6,457 nucleotides of DNA from Rhodoferax sp. (GTDB lineage: Bacteria; Pseudomonadota; Gammaproteobacteria; Burkholderiales; Burkholderiaceae_C). The stretch covers positions 1 through 6,457 of the forward strand of contig JAKFXU010000478.1 of NCBI GenBank assembly GCA_021731215.1, written 5' to 3'. The position numbers and the translations under genes were made by a program. Numbering within the stretch: position 1 is the first letter of the stretch; the number at the start of each line of letters is the position of its first letter. A model generated the notes under the pieces. The model was given only the letters and a program-made list of their open reading frames with translations. It searched no databases and was not told where the DNA came from. Positions 1 through 5,688 of the stretch are shown piece after piece.

Positions 1-439
1 CCTCGGGGTTGGTCACCACCAGCGCTTCGTCGGCAAAATGCATGGCCATCAGGGCGCCGGTCTCAATGCCGGCCGGTGAATCACAGACGATGTACTCGAA
101 GTCCATAGCCGCCAGATCGCTCAGCACCTTTTCCACGCCGTCTTGCGACAGCGCGTCCTTGTCGCGCGTTTGCGAGGCGGCCAGCACATAGAGCTTGTCG
201 CACTGCTTGTCCTTGATCAGGGCCTGGTTCAGGTTGGCTTCGCCGTGGATGACGTTGATCAGGTCATACACCACGCGGCGCTCGCAGCCCATGATCAGGT
301 CCAGGTTGCGCAGGCCGACGTCAAAGTCGATCACCGCCGTCTTGTGGCCGCGCAGCGCCAGACCGGCGGCAAAACTGGCACTGGTGGTGGTCTTGCCGAC
401 GCCGCCCTTGCCGGAGGTAATCACAATGTTTCTTGCCAT
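1..439 (-). CDS. minD: Septum site-determining protein MinD, N-terminal part (runs off the left edge)
   Basis: MinD is a membrane-associated ATPase of the ParA/MinD family. It recruits MinC to the membrane and, with MinE, keeps FtsZ rings away from the cell poles. The 146 codons visible carry the deviant Walker A motif GKGGVGKTT (residues 10-18, with the signature lysine K11 and the nucleotide-binding K16). They also show the switch I segment DFDVGLRNLD (38-47), the family-typical MGCERRVVYDLI (50-61) and the Walker B/switch II segment CDSPAGIE (119-126). E. coli MinD is 270 residues, so about the last 45 percent, including the C-terminal membrane-targeting helix, lies outside the window. The ATG is directly followed by the canonical MARNIVITSGKGG start. 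It lies 25 bases after the minC stop, so the two genes are almost certainly one transcript, and minE is expected next. No strong Shine-Dalgarno sequence is visible in the gap. Confidence 0.97.
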   Translation of the reverse strand, partial: MARNIVITSGKGGVGKTTTSASFAAGLALRGHKTAVIDFDVGLRNLDLIMGCERRVVYDLINVIHGEANLNQALIKDKQCDKLYVLAASQTRDKDALSQDGVEKVLSDLAAMDFEYIVCDSPAGIETGALMAMHFADEALVVTNPE

Positions 440-464
440 GGGGAAGAGGTCTTTCAATTAAAAA

Positions 465-1247
465 TCAGGGGTTCAAGGCTTTAAACAGCAGCTTGTCCTG
501 GCCATCGTTGCTCAAACGCACTTGCGCCGCCTTGCCCTGAATCTCAGGTGCCAGCGGGTGCTCGCTGGTGCGGTAGACGCCGGCAATGGAAATCAGCTCG
601 GGCTCCAGGCACAGTGAAAAGATGCGGGCCTGGGTGTTGCCGCTGGCGCCGGCCATGGCCTTGCCGCGCAGCGGCGCGTAGACGTGGATATTGCCATCGG
701 CCACCACTTCGGCGCCCGGGTTGACCATCGCCAGCAGCACCAGGTCGGCACCGCGGGCATAGATTTTTTGCCCGGAGCGCAGCGGCTTGTCGATTACCAG
801 GGTGGCGGGGCCGGACCCGTCGGGCGCCGGCTCCCGGTATGGCGCAGGCGCCGCGATTTCACTAAGCGCGGCCGGCAAGGGTCGCTGACGAGGCGTATCC
901 GCCGGCGCCTCGACCAGACCCAAGGCACGGCCAGCCGCCATCCAGGCGGCATTGGCGCCGCGCAGCGCCAGCGGCACCAGGCGACAGCTGCGCAACCCGT
1001 CCAGCAGCGCTGCCAGGTCTGGCACCGGCGCATCGGCTGGCAGCTGCGACAAATCAAGCACCAGCGCGTCATGGTCGAAAAAATCGGGACTCTCGCCGGC
1101 CACGCCAAATTGCCGCACCAGGTCGGCTAGCAGCACGGTCATGTCGCTGGTTTTGAGCAGCAGCGCCACCAGTGGCAACTGGGTACTTTTTATTTCAAAG
1201 GATGCGGGCACTTGGCCAGACGAATTAGCTGCAGAAGAAACGGACAT
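465..1247 (-). CDS. minC: Septum formation inhibitor MinC
   Basis: MinC blocks FtsZ polymerisation and bundling away from midcell, and is brought to the membrane by MinD. The 260-residue product has the two expected domains. The MinC N domain (about residues 15-110) begins with SFEIKSTQLPLVALLL. A proline/alanine-rich linker (about 112-147) follows. The C-terminal right-handed beta-helix domain (about 150-255) contains PLRSGQKIYARGADLVLL, GAEVVADGNIHVYAPLRGKA and the RIFSLCLEPELISIAG strand region that dimerises and contacts MinD. It is longer than E. coli MinC (231 residues), mainly in the linker. The frame stays open to an ATG at 1400, but those 51 extra residues are not MinC-like and would run into the putative origin. 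I therefore chose the ATG at 1247, where MSVSSAANSS leads straight into the domain. No clear Shine-Dalgarno sequence precedes it. It is first in the leftward min operon. Confidence 0.95.
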   Translation of the reverse strand: MSVSSAANSSGQVPASFEIKSTQLPLVALLLKTSDMTVLLADLVRQFGVAGESPDFFDHDALVLDLSQLPADAPVPDLAALLDGLRSCRLVPLALRGANAAWMAAGRALGLVEAPADTPRQRPLPAALSEIAAPAPYREPAPDGSGPATLVIDKPLRSGQKIYARGADLVLLAMVNPGAEVVADGNIHVYAPLRGKAMAGASGNTQARIFSLCLEPELISIAGVYRTSEHPLAPEIQGKAAQVRLSNDGQDKLLFKALNP

Positions 1248-1435
1248 CAAGAACGAAAGACCAATGAAAAACGGGTGAGCGGCGCACAAAGCAACGCCGG
1301 GGGGCAGATTCTGCCGAGCGCCGATCTTACTTGATTGCATTGCCTGGAAATAAACGGTGCGCGCCCAGCGCTGGTGACTTGTACACACAAGCCTGAGCAT
1401 TGGTGAAACAGTGGGTATTTTTCACTCGCGTTGCT

Positions 1436-1484
1436 TCTTTGTTATCTTTTAATGACTCTATTTATAAGATAGTAATAGTAGTAA
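1436..1484. other. Probable DNA unwinding element with DnaA-trio repeat
   Basis: The block is dominated by A and T and ends at 1470-1484 in TAG-TAA-TAG-TAG-TAA, five trinucleotides in register. DnaA-trios (3'-[G/A]AT-5', that is TAG or TAA read 5' to 3') were described in Bacillus subtilis as the single-strand track onto which a DnaA filament grows from a neighbouring DnaA box. Here the trio strand has its 3' end facing the DnaA box at 1499, which is the geometry required. A 14-base, less AT-rich spacer (1485-1498) separates them. TTTATAAGAT just upstream adds further low-stability sequence. The pattern is directly visible; its role is inferred. Confidence 0.7.
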
Positions 1485-1498
1485 GGATTGCATCTGGC

Positions 1499-1507
1499 TG
1501 TGCATAA
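1499..1507 (-). promoter_or_regulatory. DnaA box, exact consensus (R1-like)
   Basis: The plus strand reads TGTGCATAA, which is TTATGCACA on the minus strand and a full match to TTATNCACA. It is the box nearest the AT-rich trio block and points towards it. This corresponds in position and orientation to R1 of E. coli oriC, the box that anchors the filament driving strand opening. Confidence 0.75.
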
Positions 1508-1525
1508 GCTTAATTTATCGTTTTA

Positions 1526-1538
1526 AATCAATTACTTA
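1526..1538 (+). promoter_or_regulatory. Probable IHF binding site
   Basis: AATCAATTACTTA matches every defined position of the IHF consensus WATCAANNNNTTR. It lies 18 bases after the R1-like DnaA box, in an A/T-rich context. In E. coli oriC a bend made by IHF between R1 and the following boxes folds the complex and promotes unwinding, so the location is meaningful. A single consensus match of this degeneracy can also arise by chance in AT-rich DNA. Confidence 0.55.
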
Positions 1539-1587
1539 TGGCATAGCAACCAATGTGGGTGACTGTGCTTTTGTTTTGCAACGTCAA

Positions 1588-1596
1588 TCTGGATAA
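1588..1596 (-). promoter_or_regulatory. DnaA box, one mismatch
   Basis: TCTGGATAA on the plus strand is TTATCCAGA on the minus strand, one base from TTATCCACA. It has the same orientation as the boxes at 1499 and 1618 and falls between them. It is a plausible lower-affinity site; alone it would not be worth calling. Confidence 0.45.
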
Positions 1597-1617
1597 CTTG
1601 CACGGGCTTTACTTTTC

Positions 1618-1626
1618 TGTGGATAA
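1618..1626 (-). promoter_or_regulatory. DnaA box, perfect high-affinity type
   Basis: TGTGGATAA on the plus strand is TTATCCACA on the minus strand, the strongest E. coli box type (R1 and R4). With the box at 1646 it forms an inverted pair, CTGTGGATAA and TTATACACAG, with 18-19 bases between the arms. Confidence 0.75.
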
Positions 1627-1645
1627 GTCCTTCTTTATGAAAAAA

Positions 1646-1654
1646 TTATACACA
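1646..1654 (+). promoter_or_regulatory. DnaA box, exact consensus (R2 type)
   Basis: TTATACACA is identical to the R2 box of E. coli oriC. It is the only strong box here on the plus strand, facing the box at 1618. The switch in orientation away from the unwinding element also occurs in E. coli, where R1 and R2/R4 are inverted relative to each other. Confidence 0.72.
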
Positions 1655-1767
1655 GCTTTATGGGTTGACAAAACCGGCTCGGTCAGAGTCGGTAGTCAAT
1701 GCGCGCGGTTTTTTAATGCGCTGGCAGCTCCGACCACGCTTGGACTGCTTTATTTAGTGGTTAAATA

Positions 1768-1782
1768 AACGTTAAAAACGTT
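1768..1782. promoter_or_regulatory. Symmetric AACGTT-AAA-AACGTT element, possible operator
   Basis: Two AACGTT palindromes are separated by three bases, giving a 15-base element that is both a direct and an inverted repeat. It sits in the leader of the hemerythrin gene, ending just before its GGAG ribosome-binding site, so a bound repressor could block transcription. I do not recognise the cognate regulator. It does not match FNR or NsrR consensus sites that I know. Chance is possible in this AT-rich leader. Confidence 0.3.
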
Positions 1783-1786
1783 GGAG
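1783..1786 (+). promoter_or_regulatory. Shine-Dalgarno GGAG that fixes the TTG start of the hemerythrin gene
   Basis: GGAG ends seven bases before the TTG at 1794, which is optimal spacing. The nearby ATG at 1787 is out of frame, and the next in-frame ATG comes only at codon 19, after the first metal-ligand histidine. The site therefore supports the non-ATG start. Confidence 0.7.
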
Positions 1787-1793
1787 ATGTATC

Positions 1794-2396
1794 TTGGTTC
1801 ATGTAAGCATTCGAATTATTCGGGACGAACATGCGGCGCTGGCGGCAATGCTGCGTTCGCTTCGCGCCATGGTTGAGCGCGGTCCCGGCAGCGTGCCGGG
1901 TAACGTTGTGGAATCGAAGGACTACTTTGACGTGCTGCGCGCGATGCTGTTCTATATCGACGAATTTCCCGAGCGCCTGCATCACCCCAAGGAGTCAGAC
2001 CTGCTGTTCCCGCGCGTCGCCCGCATGGCGCCCGAGACCATGGAGACCATTGTCCGGCTTGAGCAAGACCATTCAACCAGCGAGGCCGATGTGCGCAAGC
2101 TGCAGCACTTGCTGTTGGCGTGGGAATTGTTGGGCGAAGCCAGACGTGCCGACTTTGAACAGGCGGTCTATCGTTATCTTGATGCTTATCTGAAGCACAT
2201 GTTGCTGGAAGAAACGGTGATCCTGCCAGCCGCGATAAGAGTCCTCAATGACGCCGACTGGGAGGAGCTCGATGCCGCTTTTGCCAGCAACTGTGACCCC
2301 CTTACCGGCAAATATCCACGGGACCCGGCCTATGACCAGTTGTTTTCCCGGATTGTGATGCAGACGCCGGCGCCGATTGGCGTAGGCGCGGGCTAG
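1794..2396 (+). CDS. Hemerythrin-like HHE-domain protein
   Basis: This is a 200-residue cytoplasmic protein with the hemerythrin HHE cation-binding fold, a four-helix bundle holding a di-iron centre. Relatives bind O2 or NO or take part in iron or redox handling. The exact role here cannot be told from sequence. Likely metal ligands are all present: H13 in IIRDEH, H63/H64 and E67 in ERLHHPKESDLLFPRV, H93 in RLEQDH, and H135 with E139/E140 in YLKHMLLEETVILPAA. There is no signal peptide or membrane segment. The C-terminal 50 residues (WEELDAAF through KYPRDPAYDQLFSRI) extend past the bundle, as is common in this bacterial family. Translation starts at TTG, supported by a well-spaced GGAG. It is the first gene to the right of the candidate origin and is transcribed away from it. 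It appears to be monocistronic, since the next confident genes are on the other strand. Confidence 0.9.
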   Translation: MVHVSIRIIRDEHAALAAMLRSLRAMVERGPGSVPGNVVESKDYFDVLRAMLFYIDEFPERLHHPKESDLLFPRVARMAPETMETIVRLEQDHSTSEADVRKLQHLLLAWELLGEARRADFEQAVYRYLDAYLKHMLLEETVILPAAIRVLNDADWEELDAAFASNCDPLTGKYPRDPAYDQLFSRIVMQTPAPIGVGAG

Positions 2397-2623
2397 CCGC
2401 AGCGAGTCGGCGCCAGGCTTCTGGCCCGCTCCGGGTCGTACATGCTGGCGCGGTGTTTTTCTCGCTGGTGGCCTCCAGCACGGCACGGATGCCGACGTGT
2501 GCGAGAAAAAAAACTGCCGACTATCCTGGTGGGATAAAAGGCCAGCGGACGCGGGCCTTGGTTGATGGCCTGGATCGGGCCTTCGAGCGTGCTGTATTCA
2601 GGGTCAAGCGGGAGGGCCGCCGC
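2393..2623 (-). pseudogene. Unrecognised minus-strand open stretch, possible gene remnant between convergent genes
   Basis: No confident gene lies here. On the minus strand the frame following the ykgJ stop stays open for 76 codons, to a TAG that overlaps the hemerythrin stop. It has no ATG or GTG near its beginning, and its first ATG is at 2443. The first part reads like protein (DPEYSTLEGPIQAINQGP, then RPLAFYPTRIVG), as does the last part (ASMYDPERARSLAP), both with G/C-rich third positions. In the middle (about 2455-2505) a neighbouring frame looks more protein-like (HVGIRAVLEATSEKNT). It is entered across a run of eight T and left again near an AAAAA run. Two compensating frameshifts in an old gene, or sequencing errors at homopolymers, would explain this. 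Chance open frames in GC-rich DNA are the alternative. I recognise no family. Confidence 0.25.
2455..2511. repeat. Inverted repeat, TTTTTCTCGC ... GCGAGAAAAA
   Basis: Ten-base perfect arms at 2456-2465 and 2501-2510 enclose 35 bases, which hold a smaller hairpin CGGCA-CGGA-TGCCG (2481-2494). It lies between the convergent hemerythrin and ykgJ genes, where a bidirectional terminator could be useful. However, the T tract is inside the 5' arm rather than after a GC stem, so it is not a canonical intrinsic terminator in either direction. It may be coincidental to the possible gene remnant it overlaps. Confidence 0.35.
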
Positions 2624-2896
2624 TCAGGCCTCGGGCCGGGTCAGTTGTTCGAGCTGCGTCAGCCAGGCCAGCGCAGCCGGGGTACTGCTGGCGCACAGGT
2701 CGGGGGCGGGCATCAGTTGGCGGCACACCGCCGGCCGCTCGGGCTGGCCGAAGATGCGACAGCGCTTGGCATCGTCGAGCTGCACGCAGCGCAGCCCGGC
2801 TGGCTTGCCCTGCGCTATGCCGGGGATGGCGGAGCTGATGGAAGGCGCGATGCAGCAGGCACCACAGTCGGGTCGGCACTTCATGGCGCTTTGCAT
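2624..2896 (-). CDS. YkgJ-family cysteine-cluster protein (UPF0153 type)
   Basis: This small 90-residue protein belongs to the YkgJ/CxxCxxCC family, presumed to bind zinc or an iron-sulfur cluster; its biological role is not established. The diagnostic N-terminal segment MKCRPDCGACCIAPSIS (from residue 5) contains C7, C11, C14 and C15. More cysteines follow at 37 (RCVQLD), 46 (KRCRIFG), 58 (AVCRQL) and 68. The length and the ending (LTQLEQLTRPEA) closely resemble E. coli YkgJ, so the gene is complete. The start could be the ATG at 2896 (MQSAMK) or the one at 2884 (MKCRP); neither has a convincing Shine-Dalgarno sequence, and family alignments often begin at MKCRP. It lies 53 bases downstream of the FMN reductase gene on the same strand, so the two may be cotranscribed. 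Confidence 0.9.
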   Translation of the reverse strand: MQSAMKCRPDCGACCIAPSISSAIPGIAQGKPAGLRCVQLDDAKRCRIFGQPERPAVCRQLMPAPDLCASSTPAALAWLTQLEQLTRPEA

Positions 2897-2949
2897 TTGC
2901 TATTAAAAAAGTAGCTAAAAAGGTCCACTGGATGGGCTCTGGAGGCGAA

Positions 2950-3528
2950 TTAATTTTGCAATCGGGCGCTGGCCCAGAGCACCTGCTCGACCACCGCTTG
3001 CACGCCGCGGCGCTGGGCCGGATCGAGCAGCGTGCCGTTGGCATCGAAGGCTTGCCCGGCGTTGCCCAGCGCAAACTGTTGCGGTGCGACCCAGCACTGC
3101 AGGTTGACCAGCAGCGGATTCAAATGGCTCAGTGAGCGCAGGCCGCCGAGCGCGCCGGGCGAGGCGCTGAGCAGGCCGACCACCTTGCCTTCAAAGGACT
3201 CGGTGCCCTGGCTCCAGGCGGGGTCGCCTTTGACCGGGCTGGAGGCCCAGTCGATGGTGTTCTTGAGCAGGGCGGTGTAACTGCCGTTGTATTCGGGCGA
3301 GCAGATCAGCCAGGCCGGATGCTCCAGCAGCAAGCGTTTGAGTCGCATCACATCGGCCGGCGTGCCGCGCGCTTCCAGATCGGCGTTGTACAGTGGAATG
3401 TCCAGCTCGGCCAGTTCGAGCTGAGTGACCGCTGCGCCGGCGGCGCGCGCCATGGCGGCGGCGGTGGCCGCCAGTTGCCGGTTGAATGACTGTTGGCGGG
3501 TGCTACCCGCAAAGACCAGGATTTTCAT
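2950..3528 (-). CDS. NADPH-dependent FMN reductase family protein
   Basis: This 192-residue cytoplasmic flavoprotein has a flavodoxin-like fold (NADPH_dep_FMN_red family, PF03358). Relatives such as YieF/ChrR reduce FMN, quinones, azo dyes or chromate using NAD(P)H. The substrate here cannot be assigned. Visible signatures are the phosphate-binding loop [13 protein letters not shown] (residues 7-19), the family motif [18 protein letters not shown] (77-94) that contacts the flavin, and [16 protein letters not shown] (121-136). Length is normal for the family. I chose the ATG at 3528, which gives the canonical MKILVFAGS beginning with an AGGGGGA stretch about 11 bases upstream. An upstream in-frame extension to 3555 adds nine non-family residues. 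It is divergent from mnmG, with 120 bases between the start codons, and is followed by the ykgJ-like gene on the same strand. Confidence 0.93.
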   Translation of the reverse strand: MKILVFAGSTRQQSFNRQLAATAAAMARAAGAAVTQLELAELDIPLYNADLEARGTPADVMRLKRLLLEHPAWLICSPEYNGSYTALLKNTIDWASSPVKGDPAWSQGTESFEGKVVGLLSASPGALGGLRSLSHLNPLLVNLQCWVAPQQFALGNAGQAFDANGTLLDPAQRRGVQAVVEQVLWASARLQN

Positions 3529-3574
3529 GCTGCTGATTGTCCCCCTGATCGCCACCAGAATTTGGGCGGCCCGG

Positions 3575-3580
3575 TAAAAT
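3575..3580 (+). promoter_or_regulatory. Possible -10 element of the mnmG promoter
   Basis: TAAAAT (five of six bases of TATAAT) stands out in the GC-rich, 120-base divergent gap, 68 bases before the mnmG start. No acceptable -35 hexamer lies 16-18 bases upstream, so the call is weak. It is bracketed by an inverted repeat, TTGGGC (3562-3567) and GCCCAA (3591-3596), which could form a leader hairpin or an operator. Confidence 0.3.
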
Positions 3581-3648
3581 CAGCGCTTCAGCCCAAGGTG
3601 CACAGGGCGCGCATCTTAAATCCCCAGCCCCGACCCCGAGCCACAGCC

Positions 3649-5688
3649 ATGCTTTACCCCCAAAATTTCGACGTCATCGTTGTTGGCGGCGGCCATGCCG
3701 GCACCGAGGCCGCCTTGGCCGCGGCGCGCATGGGCTGCAAGACTTTGCTGCTGAGCCACAACATCGAAACGCTGGGGCAGATGAGCTGCAATCCGTCCAT
3801 CGGCGGCATCGGCAAGGGCCATCTGGTCAAGGAGGTGGACGCGCTGGGCGGCGCCATGGCGGCGGCCACCGATGAAGGCGGTATCCAGTTTCGCATCCTC
3901 AATTCCAGCAAGGGTCCGGCCGTGCGGGCGACGCGCGCGCAGGCGGATCGGGTGCTGTACAAGGCGGCGATTCGCCATCGTCTGGAAAACCAGCCCAATC
4001 TGTGGCTGTTCCAGCAGGCGGTGGACGACCTGATGCTCGAAGGCGAGCGGGTGGTGGGCGCGGTGACGCAGGTCGGCATCAAGTTTCGCGCCAAAACCGT
4101 GGTGCTGACGGCCGGCACCTTTCTGGACGGCAAGATTCACGTCGGCCTGAATAACTACGCGGCCGGCCGCGCCGGCGACCCGCCGGCGGTGTCCCTGAGC
4201 GCCCGGCTGAAAGAGCTGAAGCTGCCGCAGGGGCGCCTCAAGACCGGCACGCCACCGCGCCTGGATGGCCGTTCGATTGACTTCAGTAAATGTATTGAGC
4301 AGCCGGGCGACGGCATGCCGGGTGGCATGAGCCCAGCCATGCCGGTGTTCAGCTTCATGGGCCGGGCCGCGCAGCACCCGCCGCAAATGTCGTGCTGGAT
4401 GACGCATACCAACGAGCGCACCCACGACATCATCCGCAGCGGCTTCGAGCGCAGCCCCCTGTTCACCGGCAAGATCGAGGGCGTGGGCCCGCGCTATTGC
4501 CCCAGCGTGGAAGACAAGATCAACCGCTTTGCCGACAAGGACAGTCACCAGATTTTTCTGGAGCCCGAAGGCCTGAGCACGCACGAGTATTACCCCAACG
4601 GCATCTCCACCAGCTTGCCTTTTGATATTCAGTACGCGCTGGTGCGCTCCATGGCCGGGCTGGAGAACGCCCACATCATTCGGCCGGGCTATGCCATTGA
4701 GTACGATTACTTTGACCCGCAGCAGCTCAAGAGCAGCTTCGAGACCAAGGCCATCGGCGGCCTGTTTTTTGCCGGACAGATCAACGGCACCACCGGCTAT
4801 GAAGAGGCGGCGGCGCAGGGCCTGTTTGCCGGCGTCAACGCGGCGCTGCAGGCCGGCGCCCAAACCGCGTGGCAACAAGCGACCTGGCTGCCGGGGCGCG
4901 ACCAGGCTTATCTGGGCGTGCTGGTGGATGACCTGATTACCAAGGGCGTGACCGAGCCCTACCGCATGTTCACCAGCCGGGCCGAGTTCCGGCTGCAACT
5001 GCGCGAAGACAACGCCGACCTGCGCCTGACCGAAACCGGGCGCCAACTGGGCCTGGTCGACGACGCGCGCTGGGCCGCATTCTGCCGCAAACGCGATGCT
5101 GTTTCACGTGAAACAGAACGCCTGCGCTCGCTCTGGGTCAGCCCGAAAAACCTGGCGGCGGCAGAGGCGCAGCGCGTGCTGGGCAAGGCGATTGAACATG
5201 AATACAGTCTGGCCGATCTGTTGCGCCGCCCCGATGTCAGCTATGCCGGGCTGATGTCATTCAATGATGGCAAGTACGCCAGTCCGGAGCTGGCAAGCCA
5301 GGCTGCAACCCAAACCGAGGGCGCGGCAGCGGCCAGCGCGGTGTTCCAGGCGGTGGTGATCGAGCAGGTCGAGATCACGGCCAAGTACGCGGGCTACATC
5401 GACCGGCAAATCGAGGAGGTCGGTCGCGCGCTGCACTATGAAAACCTCAAGCTGCCGGCGGAGCTGGACTATTTGCAGGTGTCGGCCTTGAGTATCGAAG
5501 CGCGCCAGAAGCTGAACCAGCACCGGCCCGAAACCCTGGGTCAGGCCTCGCGCCTGTCGGGCATCACGCCGGCCACCATCTCCCTGTTGCTGATTCATTT
5601 GAAGAAGAGCAACTTCAAGGGCTTCGCGGCGCCGGGCAAGCCGGCCCTGGCTGGCGAAGCCGATGGCGCAGACCGGGCGCTGGTTTGA
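3649..5688 (+). CDS. mnmG: tRNA uridine-5-carboxymethylaminomethyl(34) synthesis enzyme MnmG (GidA)
   Basis: MnmG is the FAD-dependent partner of the GTPase MnmE. The complex installs the (carboxymethyl)aminomethyl group at C5 of wobble uridine 34 in several tRNAs, using methylene-tetrahydrofolate. The 679-residue product is full length (E. coli: 629). It shows the dinucleotide-binding [17 protein letters not shown] (13-29), [17 protein letters not shown] (46-62) with the essential C47, and [14 protein letters not shown] (87-100). It also shows TGTPPRLDG (199-207), RYCPSVEDK (282-290) with the second conserved cysteine C284, [18 protein letters not shown] (374-391), and the C-terminal helical MnmE/tRNA-binding domain (about 560-660). 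The start at 3649 gives [15 protein letters not shown]; a 52-codon upstream open stretch is not family-like. The stop overlaps the rsmG ATG (TGATG), so the two are translationally coupled. Codons 484-489 contain a perfect parS site. Confidence 0.98.
   Translation: MLYPQNFDVIVVGGGHAGTEAALAAARMGCKTLLLSHNIETLGQMSCNPSIGGIGKGHLVKEVDALGGAMAAATDEGGIQFRILNSSKGPAVRATRAQADRVLYKAAIRHRLENQPNLWLFQQAVDDLMLEGERVVGAVTQVGIKFRAKTVVLTAGTFLDGKIHVGLNNYAAGRAGDPPAVSLSARLKELKLPQGRLKTGTPPRLDGRSIDFSKCIEQPGDGMPGGMSPAMPVFSFMGRAAQHPPQMSCWMTHTNERTHDIIRSGFERSPLFTGKIEGVGPRYCPSVEDKINRFADKDSHQIFLEPEGLSTHEYYPNGISTSLPFDIQYALVRSMAGLENAHIIRPGYAIEYDYFDPQQLKSSFETKAIGGLFFAGQINGTTGYEEAAAQGLFAGVNAALQAGAQTAWQQATWLPGRDQAYLGVLVDDLITKGVTEPYRMFTSRAEFRLQLREDNADLRLTETGRQLGLVDDARWAAFCRKRDAVSRETERLRSLWVSPKNLAAAEAQRVLGKAIEHEYSLADLLRRPDVSYAGLMSFNDGKYASPELASQAATQTEGAAAASAVFQAVVIEQVEITAKYAGYIDRQIEEVGRALHYENLKLPAELDYLQVSALSIEARQKLNQHRPETLGQASRLSGITPATISLLLIHLKKSNFKGFAAPGKPALAGEADGADRALV
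5100..5115. other. parS: parS centromere site, perfect consensus, inside mnmG
   Basis: TGTTTCACGTGAAACA is a perfect 16-base palindrome identical to the widely conserved chromosomal ParB-binding site. It occupies MnmG codons 484-489 (encoding VSRET in a surface-like helical stretch). ParB loads here, spreads along DNA and, with ParA and SMC, segregates the origin region. Its presence near mnmG-rsmG fits an origin-proximal location; parA and parB themselves are not in the window. Confidence 0.95.

Larger units (their letters stand above)
1248..1793. other. oriC: Candidate chromosomal replication origin (oriC) in the minC / hemerythrin intergenic gap
   Basis: This 546-base gap carries no credible gene, and its middle is far more AT-rich than the rest of the window (10 G/C in 1441-1480 by hand count before the final GTAAGG, against clearly GC-rich flanks). 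From left to right it holds an AT-rich block (about 1436-1484) ending in five TAG/TAA trinucleotides, an exact DnaA box (1499-1507), an exact IHF consensus (1526-1538), a one-mismatch box (1588-1596) and two exact boxes in opposite orientation (1618-1626 and 1646-1654). E. coli oriC has the same order: unwinding element, R1, IHF, more boxes. The first box also has the R1 orientation, and AGGATTGCA precedes it at the spacing at which AGGATCGCA precedes R1 in E. coli (compared from memory). Flanking genes diverge, mnmG-rsmG lie nearby and two parS sites follow. The functional core is probably about 1430-1660. Origin activity is inferred, not shown. Confidence 0.82.

Noticed and set aside
1379..1387. 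TTGTACACA, one mismatch from a DnaA box
   Set aside because: It lies left of the unwinding element, away from the box cluster, and the mismatch is in the conserved TTAT part. I do not list it as a site, though it could be a weak flanking box.
1248..1400. N-terminal extension of the minC frame to an ATG at 1400
   Set aside because: The 51 added residues resemble no MinC sequence and run into origin-type DNA with a near-DnaA box. The ATG at 1247 leads directly into the MinC N domain.
1403..1410. GTGAAACA, a parS half-site near the candidate origin
   Set aside because: Only one half matches; the other half has no resemblance, and an 8-base match is expected by chance.
1665..1698. TTGACA at 1665-1670 as a -35 promoter element for the hemerythrin gene
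   Set aside because: No -10 hexamer occurs at 16-18 bases; the nearest candidate is about 22 bases away.
1553..1768. 71-codon plus-strand open frame in the origin gap
   Set aside because: It starts with GTG/ATG-like codons without a ribosome-binding site, has AT-rich non-coding composition, no recognisable motif, and covers three DnaA boxes.
2453..2914. Plus-strand open frames of 114-153 codons across the ykgJ region
   Set aside because: They are antisense to the clearly recognisable cysteine-cluster gene, with no motifs and no ribosome-binding site.
2897..2945. Short sequence GCTATTAAAAAAGTAGCT reminiscent of intergenic repeats common in Comamonadaceae
   Set aside because: The resemblance is from memory, it is a single short copy in this window, and no second copy is present to support a repeat call.
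3493..3648. Upstream extension of the mnmG frame
   Set aside because: These 52 residues are unlike MnmG and overlap the start region of the divergent FMN reductase gene. The family start [15 protein letters not shown] begins at 3649.
3616..5046. 476-codon minus-strand open frame opposite mnmG
   Set aside because: It is a shadow of the high GC3 codon pattern of mnmG; it has no protein family features, and mnmG is unambiguous.
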